DNA from: Alphaproteobacteria bacterium
GTDB taxonomy: Bacteria > Pseudomonadota > Alphaproteobacteria > CAAHEQ01 > UBA3637
Assembly: GCA_017559525.1 (NCBI GenBank)
Contig: JAFYRI010000009.1
Span: forward strand, 90,858 to 154,857
DNA length: 64,000 nucleotides
Reading direction: 5' to 3'
Below are positions 1-9,687 of this stretch, one piece after another (within the stretch, counting starts at the first letter, position 1; each line of letters opens with the position of its first letter). The position numbers were made by a program, and so were the translations under genes. Under the pieces are notes generated by a model. That model was not told where the DNA came from and ran no database searches. It was given only the letters and a program-made list of their open reading frames with translations.

Positions 1-684
1 TATACATTAAGTGTGCCGGAAATTGTCCAAGCCTATGAATCCGATTGTGCTTATGATTTTACGATTCCAGAAATTGTCCAAGCCTATGAATCCGATTGTA
101 CATATGACTATACGATTACAGAGACAGATGGTGTAATTACAACAACCATGACTCCGGGGGATAAGAAATGTGTAAGTGGTTATTGTATCTTGAATTGGTC
201 TAATAACTCTTGTTCATCTTCTGTCAGTACATATGCCACGGGTACGACAACAACGTTGTATGGTCGATGTGCTCCATTTGATGAATATTATAATGTTTGT
301 CAGAATAAACCGAATGCTGAAGTAACAATGACACCAGTAGCAGGTAAAACGTGCAAAAATGGTTATTGTATTTTGAATTGGAGTAATGAAACTTGTTCAT
401 CAAATGTTGGTACATATGGGGTTAACACAATAACTCGTATTTATGGTCGTTGCGCGCCATTTGATGAATACTATAACGTTTGTCAAAATAAAATAGGTGG
501 AGAAGTATTAATGACTCCGAAAAGAGGATGTTATGAGGAAAATACTTATTGTTCTATTTTATGGGGCAGTAATATGTGTCAAGGTGTCGGAACATATGGG
601 GCAAATACGACACAAGAATTATTTGGTGTATGCTTAAAATATGATGGTATTGGTGATATGGCTTGTCCATTTAAGACGAAGTAA
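1..684 (+). CDS. Cys-rich tandem-repeat protein, 5' end outside window
   Basis: The frame is open to the left edge (it reads YTLSV before the first possible GTG at 13), so this is the C-terminal part of a longer protein. Two copies of an 11-residue motif (PEIVQAYESDC) lie 51 bp apart at nt 16-48 and 67-99. Three ~55-residue Cys-rich units follow, each with the pattern MTP..C..GYCILNWSN..C......TYG....YGRCAPFDEYYNVCQNK; the last is more divergent. The regular cysteines suggest disulphide-bonded extracellular repeats, so a secreted or surface role is inferred. I do not recognise the family. The style resembles the Cys-rich tails of the pilin-like genes at 24.3-26.3 kb and at the right edge. Confidence 0.7.
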   Translation, partial: YTLSVPEIVQAYESDCAYDFTIPEIVQAYESDCTYDYTITETDGVITTTMTPGDKKCVSGYCILNWSNNSCSSSVSTYATGTTTTLYGRCAPFDEYYNVCQNKPNAEVTMTPVAGKTCKNGYCILNWSNETCSSNVGTYGVNTITRIYGRCAPFDEYYNVCQNKIGGEVLMTPKRGCYEENTYCSILWGSNMCQGVGTYGANTTQELFGVCLKYDGIGDMACPFKTK

Positions 685-743
685 ATCGTTTTTATAATAG
701 ATAAAATAAACGAAAATGTATTTTAAATGTGAAGGGAAAAATA

Positions 744-1160
744 ATGAAGAAAATATTGATTTTGACATGTGGGATTTTAATGGTTTCTTTTGTTGCAAAT
801 GCATGTGAAGGGGTTGTTGTTAAGGGTAACTCTGGAGCGTCTTATTGTCTTAGTAAACATCAAATGAATTGGTATAGTGCTTATGCTTGGTGTAAAGATC
901 AAGGAAAGGATTTGGTTGAATTGAAAAATGTGTGTGGCGTTGCAGTTCAAGGTTCAAGTTGTCCTGAATTTAAGTTATCTGATGCAGAGAAAAGCAATAT
1001 TGAGGCAGCTGGCGCTAAGGCACAGAGTGCTTGGACACAAACTTCTTCTTCTCCTTCGGCCGTTTATTACATATATCTTGGTAATTCTAATATTCATGGA
1101 TGGGGTGATAATAATCATTCTGGGCGAAATAATGTGAATGCACGTGCACTTTGCCAATAA
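744..1160 (+). CDS. small secreted protein, C-type-lectin-like pattern
   Basis: A 138-residue protein. I chose the ATG at 744 over the in-frame GTG at 729 because GAAGGGA lies just upstream of it and a clean signal peptide follows (MKKILILTCGILMVSFVANA, probable cleavage before Cys). The mature part has a C-type-lectin-like spacing: YCLSKHQMNWYSAYAWC near the start, then a Trp-rich middle (HGWGDNN) and a terminal LC. Four or more cysteines fit disulphides in the periplasm or outside the cell. Lectin assignment is a fold guess from the motif order; no sugar-binding residues can be named. It sits 59 bp after the Cys-rich repeat gene and may be co-expressed with it. Confidence 0.55.
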   Translation: MKKILILTCGILMVSFVANACEGVVVKGNSGASYCLSKHQMNWYSAYAWCKDQGKDLVELKNVCGVAVQGSSCPEFKLSDAEKSNIEAAGAKAQSAWTQTSSSPSAVYYIYLGNSNIHGWGDNNHSGRNNVNARALCQ

Positions 1161-1166
1161 TTGTTT

Positions 1167-1844
1167 CTATTCCCACGCCTGTAAATCTGTGCCATTTTTT
1201 CTCAGCCAGATTTCGGCATCGGCTCGTCGTACACCAAGTGTGCCGACAACCGCCCAAAATTTATCGCTGTGATTCATTTCTTTGAGATGAGAAACTTCAT
1301 GCGCAATAATATAATCCAATACATAATCGGGGGCCATTGCCAATTTCCAACAAAAATTCAAATGCTTTGTGGATGAACAACTACCCCAACGGGTCGAGGT
1401 ATCTTTAAGTGTGATTCGCGTTGGTTTTTCACCTAATTGAGCCGCCATTTGGATGGCTTTTGTTTGAATATATGGGTATGCCAAACGTATGATGAAATCT
1501 CGGACACGGCGATGGAGATGTTCTGTCTCCCCTGATACAAATAATTGTCCGTTTTGAATTTTACAAGCTCCTCTTTGATTTGGTGTATGACAAATGGTAA
1601 CGTATTGACCTAAAACAGGAATTTTTATGCCGTTTTTGAAGTGTTTGGTTGGTTTTATTTTATCTAATTGTTCGTTTATCCATTCAATGTTATCGGTAAC
1701 AAATTTTATGCCAGTACTTTTTAATGTCCATTTTGGCATACTCAAATGGACGGTGCCAGTTTTGTCAACTCTAAGGCGCAAGTTTTTTGCTCGAGCTGAT
1801 TTTGTTATTTTTAGTATAAAATTATCAAAAATTTCATTTTTCAT
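1167..1844 (-). CDS. YgjP/WLM-type zinc metallopeptidase (DUF45)
   Basis: 225 residues, usual for the YgjP-like family. The zinc motif HEVSH with following MNHSDKFW is visible near residues 180-195, preceded by the family pattern TRWGSCSS (substrate-binding/structural loop), so the predicted activity is a cytoplasmic metal-dependent peptidase. The N-terminal half is a beta-rich stretch typical of the family. It is transcribed away from the one-TM gene at 1909 and towards the lectin-like gene, with only 6 bp between the two stop regions. No good ribosome-binding site was seen before the ATG at 1844. The physiological substrate is unknown. Confidence 0.85.
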   Translation of the reverse strand: MKNEIFDNFILKITKSARAKNLRLRVDKTGTVHLSMPKWTLKSTGIKFVTDNIEWINEQLDKIKPTKHFKNGIKIPVLGQYVTICHTPNQRGACKIQNGQLFVSGETEHLHRRVRDFIIRLAYPYIQTKAIQMAAQLGEKPTRITLKDTSTRWGSCSSTKHLNFCWKLAMAPDYVLDYIIAHEVSHLKEMNHSDKFWAVVGTLGVRRADAEIWLRKNGTDLQAWE

Positions 1845-1908
1845 TGGACAAATTGTTTTTTTAAGGCTATCTTACTGTTAAAATAATTATAAATGAAAGG
1901 GAATTAAA

Positions 1909-2220
1909 ATGCAAGGGTTTCTAAATATACTACGTGCTTTGTTGCGTTTGACATGGAGATTAGCTATTGTTTATGTCGTTTTTTTAATTTTAGCTTGGAT
2001 GTTGTTGGGAATTCATCCGCGTGAGGGGGCTAGAACAACTTACAGCCGTATTGCATCAATTGGTCATTGGATTACTGGTTTTGCTGGAGATGTAAAGGAT
2101 GCTGGATCTGGAATCGCAAAAATGGGAGCGCGTCATTTGAAAGATGCTCAAGATCGCTATCATGGTATTGATCCATACGAAAAGGTTAATGAACAGCTAA
2201 ATCAAGATATGCATCCATAA
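1909..2220 (+). CDS. one-TM small protein of unknown function
   Basis: 103 residues, preceded by AAAGGGA (1896-1902). Residues about 12-35 form one hydrophobic segment (LAIVYVVFLILAWMLLGI), followed by a basic and then amphipathic cytoplasmic or periplasmic tail with Gly/Ala-rich helix character. I do not recognise it. It lies directly upstream of the ATP synthase operon but is separated from it by a hairpin terminator at 2239-2263, so it is probably its own unit. Confidence 0.6.
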   Translation: MQGFLNILRALLRLTWRLAIVYVVFLILAWMLLGIHPREGARTTYSRIASIGHWITGFAGDVKDAGSGIAKMGARHLKDAQDRYHGIDPYEKVNEQLNQDMHP

Positions 2221-2238
2221 CATAATGAACAATAAGAA

Positions 2239-2263
2239 ATAAACCTCCTTTATGGAGGTTTAT
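2239..2263 (+). terminator. rho-independent terminator after the one-TM gene
   Basis: Perfect 10-bp inverted repeat ATAAACCTCC / GGAGGTTTAT with a 5-base loop, followed by TTTGTG. It separates the small gene from the ATPase operon. Confidence 0.75.
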
Positions 2264-2354
2264 TTTGTGTGTTATTTGTTAAAAAATACTTGCGAAATAG
2301 GGCGTTTTATGGTAAAAACAAACATATTTTTTTGATTAAAGGGATGATAATAAA

Positions 2355-4172
2355 ATGTCTGATAAAAAAACAAATGAAAAATTGATAAAACCTTTGATGA
2401 TTGAGGTGGAAAGTGCTGTATCTCTGACCGATGAACAATTTTCGGGATTGCATGAACATTTAGTTGATGTGTTGGGGACGCAAAACTTTATGGTGCAGTT
2501 AAAGGTTAATCCCGATTTGATAGGGGGATTGTCTTTGCGTGTAAATTCGTTGTTGATTGATGCTTCAGTTAAGGGGAGATTGAGTGCTTTTCAAAAAGAG
2601 GTTGAAAATGAATTTAGTGGTGATATGACACCCCAAAAGTTAACAGATTTTTTTATGCAAAAAATTGAAACATTTGATGATAAGCCGGTTGTTAAAGAGG
2701 TTGGTCAAGTTCAATCGGTCTCTGATGGGGTGGCAAAGGTAAGTGGACTTAAGGACATTGCTTCAGGTGAACGAGTGGTGTTTGAAGGTCATCAGCATGG
2801 TCTTGTATTAAATCTTAATCCAGATTCGGTGGATGTCGTTATTTTTGATGATGCGGAAAATATTCGTGAAGGTCAAAAGGTGTTTCGTACCAATGAAATG
2901 AATTCTGTGCCAGTTGGTATGGAATTGTTGGGGCGTGTGATTAATCCACTTGGTGAACCGATTGATGATCGTGAAAAATTGGATGGTTTGCCGAAAAAGC
3001 CAGTAAATGCACCGGCGCCTGGGATTGTGGATCGATATAAAGTATGTCGTCCAATTCAAACAGGGATTAAGGGGATTGATGCCTTGGTTCCAATTGGTCG
3101 TGGGCAACGCGAACTTATTATTGGAGATCGTCAAACAGGTAAAACGGCTATTATTTTGGATACGATTTTATCTCAAAAAGCCATTAATGATGCAACGGAA
3201 AATCCTAAAGAAAAATTGTTCTGTATTTACGTTGCGATTGGTCAAAAACAATCCACTGTGCGTGATATTATGCGTGTGTTGCAAGAAAAAGGCGCGATGG
3301 AATATACAACGATCGTTTGTGCAACGGCGGCCGACAGTGCATCATTACAATATTTAGCGCCGTATGCAGGTTGTACGATTGGGGAATATTTCCGTGATAA
3401 TGGTATGAATGCGATTGTATTCTATGATGATTTGTCAAAGCATGCGGTGGCTTATCGTGAAATGTCCTTGTTGTTGAAACGTCCAGCTGGTCGTGAAGCA
3501 TATCCAGGGGATGTGTTCTATTTGCATTCTCGTTTATTGGAACGAGCTGCTCAGTTGAATGAAGAAAAAGGCGGAGGGTCTTTGACGGCATTACCTGTGG
3601 TTGAAACGCAAGAAGGCGACGTGTCGGCTTATATTCCAACGAACGTGATTTCTATTACAGATGGTCAGATTTTCTTGGAAAGTTCTTTATTCCACCAAGG
3701 TGTAAAACCTGCTATTAACGTTGGTTTATCTGTTTCACGTGTGGGATCATCTGCTCAAACAAAAGCGATGAAAAAGGTGGCGGGTACATTGAAGCTTGAT
3801 TTAGCTCAATATCGTGAGGTCTTGTCCTTCTCACAATTTGCATCTGATTTGGATCCGGCAACACAAGCGTTGCTTAACCGTGGTGCTAGATTAACGGAAA
3901 TGATGAAACAAAAACAATATATGCCGCTGACAATGGCTCAAGAAGTTGTCTCTATTTTTGCCGGTGTAAATGGATATTTGGATCGTGTGGAAATTAAAGA
4001 TATTGCCGATTATGAAGCAAAACTGCAAGAAAAAATCAAAATTGAAGGGGCTGATATCATTGGCGATATTGAAAAAACAAAAGACTTATCTGAAGATACA
4101 AAAGAACGGTTGCATGCTTTTGTTAAAAAAATCACTGATGATTTTGTCGGAGTTAAACCAGAGGAAGAATAA
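2355..4172 (+). CDS. atpA: F1 ATP synthase delta(C-terminal domain)-alpha fusion
   Basis: 605 residues against about 510 for a normal alpha subunit. Residues ~14-86 match the C-terminal domain of the delta/OSCP subunit: VESAVSLTDEQ, then NPDLIGGLSLRVNS and IDASVKGRLSAF, which aligns with the delta signature ending (I)DGSVRGRL. From about residue 91 (MTPQKLTDFF) it is a full alpha subunit: beta-barrel, Walker A GDRQTGKT at 257-264, and the VSRVGS arginine-finger region near 462. The six-helix N-terminal domain of delta, which normally grips the alpha N-terminus, is absent here and no separate atpH lies upstream in the window. Start supported by AAAGGGA at 2338-2344. An internal ATG at residue 91 could give free alpha but has only a weak ribosome site. 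First gene of the operon. Confidence 0.9.
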   Translation: MSDKKTNEKLIKPLMIEVESAVSLTDEQFSGLHEHLVDVLGTQNFMVQLKVNPDLIGGLSLRVNSLLIDASVKGRLSAFQKEVENEFSGDMTPQKLTDFFMQKIETFDDKPVVKEVGQVQSVSDGVAKVSGLKDIASGERVVFEGHQHGLVLNLNPDSVDVVIFDDAENIREGQKVFRTNEMNSVPVGMELLGRVINPLGEPIDDREKLDGLPKKPVNAPAPGIVDRYKVCRPIQTGIKGIDALVPIGRGQRELIIGDRQTGKTAIILDTILSQKAINDATENPKEKLFCIYVAIGQKQSTVRDIMRVLQEKGAMEYTTIVCATAADSASLQYLAPYAGCTIGEYFRDNGMNAIVFYDDLSKHAVAYREMSLLLKRPAGREAYPGDVFYLHSRLLERAAQLNEEKGGGSLTALPVVETQEGDVSAYIPTNVISITDGQIFLESSLFHQGVKPAINVGLSVSRVGSSAQTKAMKKVAGTLKLDLAQYREVLSFSQFASDLDPATQALLNRGARLTEMMKQKQYMPLTMAQEVVSIFAGVNGYLDRVEIKDIADYEAKLQEKIKIEGADIIGDIEKTKDLSEDTKERLHAFVKKITDDFVGVKPEEE

Positions 4173-5260
4173 TGAGTTCTTTAAAGAAAATTTCCGATCG
4201 GATTAAGACGATTTCCTCAACACACCAAGTGACGGCCTCGATGAAGGTTGTAGCTGTGTCTCGCCTTAAAAAATTGCATGAAAACTTTTTGCAAACGGGT
4301 GCTTATACATTGGAAATTCGCCGAATGATTCGCCGTTTAATCCGTTCTATTTCCTATCGGCAAGAGGCCTTGACCGAAAAGGGTAGTTCCGAAATCATTC
4401 CAATTCCTGCCTTGTTAAAGGGAAATGGTAAAGATGAACGCTATGTGATTGTGGCCATTACATCTGATGACGGTTTAAGTGGTTCTTCCAATATGCAAGT
4501 TGTGCAAAAAACAGAAGAGGTTATGCGTTATTTAGAAGAGCAAGGCAAAAAAATTACACTGATGTGTTTCGGAACACGTGGCGGTGATATTTTACGCCGT
4601 TCTTATCCGAATATGCGTATTCAAGTGGCTCGACGTAAAATGCATACGAATGCTGGGCCTTATTTAGATGCCGAACGGATGGCGATGACATTAATTAATG
4701 CCTTTGATAAAGATCAATTTGATGTGTGTTTGTTTGTGTATAATGAATTTAAATCGGTGGTGTCTCAAAAACCGACAATTGAACAAGTTATTCCGAATAA
4801 GCTCTTTTCCGAAAATAATCCATGGCAATTTTTAATTGATACAAATGATGCCGATTATATTAGTCGGGACGCTATGGGACAAAAGAAAATTAATTTGCAT
4901 AAATCTGAATTCTTGACGGCTTTTGGTGGTGTGGGGATGTTGTCTCCGCTTGGTGCAATTGACAGAGATGAAATTTTATTGCCGCCGACCAGAACGCCTG
5001 ATAAGTATGATTACGATCCATCGGATTTGGAAATTTTAGAACGTGTTTTGCCGCAATATATGGTGTCTTATATGTGCCGTGTGTTATTGGAAACAGAAGT
5101 GGCCGATAATGCTGCTAGATTAATGGCCATGGATAATGCAACACGCAATGCCGGTGAAATGCTTAAAGGATTACAAAAACAATATCGCAGAACCAGACAA
5201 AGTAAAATCACAACAGATTTGATTGAAATTGTATCTGGTGCGATGAGTGAACAGTCTTAA
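4172..5260 (+). CDS. atpG: F1 ATP synthase gamma subunit with insertion
   Basis: 362 residues, about 70 longer than usual. N-terminal helix (IKTISSTHQVTASMKVVAVSRLKK) and C-terminal helix (ARLMAMDNATRNAGEMLKGLQ through TTDLIEIVSGAM) that form the rotor coiled coil are well conserved. The usual D-R-G-L-C-G stretch reads DDGLSGSSN. The extra residues lie around 210-285, before the YDYDPSDLEILERVLP segment, in the globular Rossmann part. The ATG overlaps the alpha stop by one base (TAATG), implying translational coupling. Central stalk of the rotary motor. Confidence 0.95.
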   Translation: MSSLKKISDRIKTISSTHQVTASMKVVAVSRLKKLHENFLQTGAYTLEIRRMIRRLIRSISYRQEALTEKGSSEIIPIPALLKGNGKDERYVIVAITSDDGLSGSSNMQVVQKTEEVMRYLEEQGKKITLMCFGTRGGDILRRSYPNMRIQVARRKMHTNAGPYLDAERMAMTLINAFDKDQFDVCLFVYNEFKSVVSQKPTIEQVIPNKLFSENNPWQFLIDTNDADYISRDAMGQKKINLHKSEFLTAFGGVGMLSPLGAIDRDEILLPPTRTPDKYDYDPSDLEILERVLPQYMVSYMCRVLLETEVADNAARLMAMDNATRNAGEMLKGLQKQYRRTRQSKITTDLIEIVSGAMSEQS

Positions 5261-7268
<2,008 letters not shown>

Positions 7269-7272
7269 ACAG

Positions 7273-7291
7273 AAGCATAAAGATTATGCTT
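7273..7291. terminator. small hairpin between convergent atpC and phage-side genes
   Basis: AAGCATAA / TTATGCTT with a 3-base loop in the 53-bp gap between convergent genes. No strong T run on either strand, so its terminator role is tentative. Confidence 0.35.
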
Positions 7292-7321
7292 TAAATCAAA
7301 GGTTATTATATCAAAAAATTC

Positions 7322-8230
7322 TTAAAATTTTTCGGGATAAAAGCCATCTTTTTTTAAGTACAGATGGTATTTTTTACCTTCTGTTTCTATTATTAAATTC
7401 GTATCTGTTTTTTCAATAATTTTAACTTTGGTATTTGTTTTATAAAAGTATCCGTTTTGATTATCCGATAAAATCAATTGATGCTTTGTATTATTTATAT
7501 AAACATGGATACTGATTTGTTTTAAAAATAATTTTGTAAAATATTGATAATAGTTTCTATTTTTATCAATTGTATCTGTTCCAGCATAATGATGAATGGC
7601 GACATTTTCATTCCCTCCAAAATCGATCATGGCAATGTTAGTTGGTAATAATGAAAGAGTTTTTGATGTGTATCTCAAACCATTCAGCGGGGGCGTGAAA
7701 TGTGTATTGTATAAGGTTGTTAAATGTGTCGGAACACCTAATCTACTAGGCCCTATTTTTTGATAATATTGAATTACTTTTTTGATAAATGGAAGACCTT
7801 TTGCGGCGGCAATAAAAGAACCGGATAATTGTTTTTTTTCTTCATATGTCATAACCAACTGAGTGTGTCGAAATAAATGTGATGGATCTTGTGTTAATTC
7901 ATGATCTGTATCTAAATATAATCCACCATATTTATATAGAGCATTAAAGCGGCACCAATCAGAAGCAAAAGACCATAAACCTTTTTTATAGGCCCATTTT
8001 ACATAGTGATTGGCATCAATATCACAATTTTTTTCATCCCATCTCATAATTTGATAATCAGGGGCATTTTTTTTCCATGTTTTAATTATTTTATGAACCG
8101 AATCAGGTAAGGGGTGTTTTCCAAGCCATACATAGTGAATGATTTTTGGAATAGGGGAGTAGGTATAATACTTATATGTAAAACCGACTGAAAAAAATAG
8201 AATGAAAATAAATACCGATAATTTTTTCAT
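7322..8230 (-). CDS. DXD glycosyltransferase (GT32-like), membrane anchored
   Basis: 302 residues from the ATG at 8230, which starts just after the stop of the upstream gene and opens with a membrane anchor (MKKLSVFIFILFFSVGF). An in-frame ATG at 8275 would overlap that gene by 44 bases. The catalytic pattern is that of the sugar-binding DXD family: IPKIIHYVWLG at the start, then ASDWCRFNALYKYGGLYLDTD, where DTD is the metal/nucleotide-sugar motif. Likely transfers a hexose onto a glycan or lipid. It is the last gene of the leftward phage module and could be a cargo (moron) gene altering surface sugars, or a host gene. Confidence 0.8.
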   Translation of the reverse strand: MKKLSVFIFILFFSVGFTYKYYTYSPIPKIIHYVWLGKHPLPDSVHKIIKTWKKNAPDYQIMRWDEKNCDIDANHYVKWAYKKGLWSFASDWCRFNALYKYGGLYLDTDHELTQDPSHLFRHTQLVMTYEEKKQLSGSFIAAAKGLPFIKKVIQYYQKIGPSRLGVPTHLTTLYNTHFTPPLNGLRYTSKTLSLLPTNIAMIDFGGNENVAIHHYAGTDTIDKNRNYYQYFTKLFLKQISIHVYINNTKHQLILSDNQNGYFYKTNTKVKIIEKTDTNLIIETEGKKYHLYLKKDGFYPEKF

Positions 8231-8231
8231 G

Positions 8232-8762
8232 CTATTTTTTGGGGGCTTGTTGATTTTGTTTTTTGATATTTTCATTGATTTCGGACAAGATGGGTAACAA
8301 CATGTTAACTACATTTCGTGCTATACGTTCTTCGGCTGATTTAGTTTTATAGGTCTTTATGAATTTAAAAATGACATAGATGCCAAGTAATATAAACAAG
8401 ACATACATAATCGCGCGCATTAATGAAGTTGTTATGTCGGAGGCAAAAGAAAGAGTTGCAGCTTTGGTTGATGCAGTCATGTGATTAATTTGGGCCGATA
8501 CATATGAGGTGACACCAATGGGGAAAGACATTGCTCGTTCTGCAATTTGAACACGATTATTTGTAGCAATGGCTATTTTTTCGGCAGATGCTACATTAAA
8601 ATAATGACTCACCCAATTTGGCATTTGTTTATTTATATACCAACTGCCACTACAGACAAGTCCCAATAACGGTAGATAGATGAGCGCTGTCCAAAGTAAC
8701 CGTTTGACTTTATCTTTTATGGTATCTGTTTTGGGCGAAAAAACGGATTGAAGGTGAGTCAT
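8232..8762 (-). CDS. two-TM protein of phage module, unknown
   Basis: 176 residues with hydrophobic segments near 23-43 (LLWTALIYLPLLGLVCSG) and 112-132 (AIMYVLFILLGIYVIFKFI), joined by an Ala/Ser/Thr-rich helical stretch, then a charged tail ending in Gln/Lys. Ribosome site AAAGGAT before the ATG. The gene follows the holin-like gene by 9 bp and shares its operon. It may belong to the lysis cassette (spanin or second holin) but shows no lipobox or diagnostic motif. Confidence 0.6.
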   Translation of the reverse strand: MTHLQSVFSPKTDTIKDKVKRLLWTALIYLPLLGLVCSGSWYINKQMPNWVSHYFNVASAEKIAIATNNRVQIAERAMSFPIGVTSYVSAQINHMTASTKAATLSFASDITTSLMRAIMYVLFILLGIYVIFKFIKTYKTKSAEERIARNVVNMLLPILSEINENIKKQNQQAPKK

Positions 8763-8771
8763 TTTTATCCT

Positions 8772-8951
8772 TTATACTTGTTTAGCATTCCCGACATTTA
8801 GTGCCAAAATATTCATCAATTTTTTAAATTGTGATAGAATATTATCGTCTTTCTGAGTTGGTGTCAAGGCTGTTATTGCACTGGCACCAGAAACAATAGA
8901 TGAAATAACAATCCATAATTCATTTAAGTTATTAATGATAAAATTTAACAT
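8772..8951 (-). CDS. holin-like small membrane protein
   Basis: 59 residues, too short for many gene finders, but it has a strong ribosome site (AAAGGAG, 6 bases before ATG). Sequence begins MLNFIINNLNELWIVISSIV, a single hydrophobic segment, and continues SGASAITALTPTQKDD and ends MNILALNVGNAKQV. The ALTPTxKDD ... LALNxG pattern is, from memory, typical of short phage holin-like proteins in proteobacterial prophages. It lies between the coiled-coil/TM gene and the two-TM gene, two genes downstream of the endolysin. Confidence 0.65.
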   Translation of the reverse strand: MLNFIINNLNELWIVISSIVSGASAITALTPTQKDDNILSQFKKLMNILALNVGNAKQV

Positions 8952-8966
8952 AATTTTCTCCTTTCG

Positions 8967-9272
8967 TTATTTTAAAATTAAATTCATCAAAGCAACACAA
9001 ATTGCTGTAACAGCAGTGGCTGCCATAATATTTAAGATATTGCGAATAGGGGCTAACTCTTGACGAGAAATAAAATCTTTTCCTATTTTGTCATATAAAA
9101 TACGACAATTACCCTTCAATTGAACAGTTCCCATAAAATTAATTAACTCAGTGTGAACATCTACAATTTGTTTTTTTGTACTACATACTTCTTTTTTAAT
9201 ATCTGTTAATTGTTTTTGTAGAGTATCGACCTGAGCCATTAATTTACCAATTTCTAATGTATATTGGGTCAT
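8967..9272 (-). CDS. coiled coil plus C-terminal TM protein (XhlA-like)
   Basis: 101 residues from ATG 9272, chosen because AAAGGAATTAAA sits before it; an upstream in-frame start at 9338 would run into the endolysin gene. An amphipathic coiled coil (MAQVDTLQKQLTDIKKEV...) is followed by a C-terminal hydrophobic helix (IMAATAVTAICVALMNLIL). This architecture is that of XhlA-type lysis accessory proteins that anchor at the inner membrane. Context between endolysin and holin-like gene supports a lysis role. Confidence 0.65.
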   Translation of the reverse strand: MTQYTLEIGKLMAQVDTLQKQLTDIKKEVCSTKKQIVDVHTELINFMGTVQLKGNCRILYDKIGKDFISRQELAPIRNILNIMAATAVTAICVALMNLILK

Positions 9273-9282
9273 TTTAATTCCT

Positions 9283-9687
9283 TTATATATTGTCATAAAA
9301 TAATAGATTGCTGATTTGAGTGCATGGAATACCAGCATAAGCCCATTGAGGATGTATGTTTATATCATGATAATGGGTTGCTCCATTTGTATTATCCGAT
9401 AATAATCCTTTGATTGCTCGTACAGAAATCCGGTGGCAAATTTGATAAATAGGATCTGTTTTTATTAATGTATTCCAATTTAGATTGATTGGATTATTCC
9501 AACATTGAAATTGTGCGGGTTTTAAACAGACCTCTTTTATAGTTTTTCCCCACCACTCATTAATACCGTTTTGTGCTAAACGAACTCGATTTAAAACAAC
9601 ATTAGCTATGCCTTCCATAACACTGATATTTGCTGTTTGGGTTTCACCATAAATGGTTAATGCCAATGTATGAATATTTTGATCCAT
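9283..9687 (-). CDS. SleB-type cell wall hydrolase (phage endolysin)
   Basis: 134 residues. Family pattern of the SleB/Hydrolase_2 domain: LALTIYGET near the start, EGIANVVLNRV, TIKEVCLKPAQFQCWN and GATHYH near the end. The conserved Glu of YGE is the likely catalytic acid. It cuts the glycan or peptide-linked part of peptidoglycan. No signal peptide, so export would need the holin-like protein. The stop is one base before the terminase start codon region, inside the phage operon. Confidence 0.85.
   Translation of the reverse strand: MDQNIHTLALTIYGETQTANISVMEGIANVVLNRVRLAQNGINEWWGKTIKEVCLKPAQFQCWNNPINLNWNTLIKTDPIYQICHRISVRAIKGLLSDNTNGATHYHDINIHPQWAYAGIPCTQISNLLFYDNI

Noticed and set aside
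8967..9338. Longer start at 9338 for the coiled-coil/TM gene
   Set aside because: It would overlap the endolysin gene by 56 bases; the ATG at 9272 has a good ribosome site.
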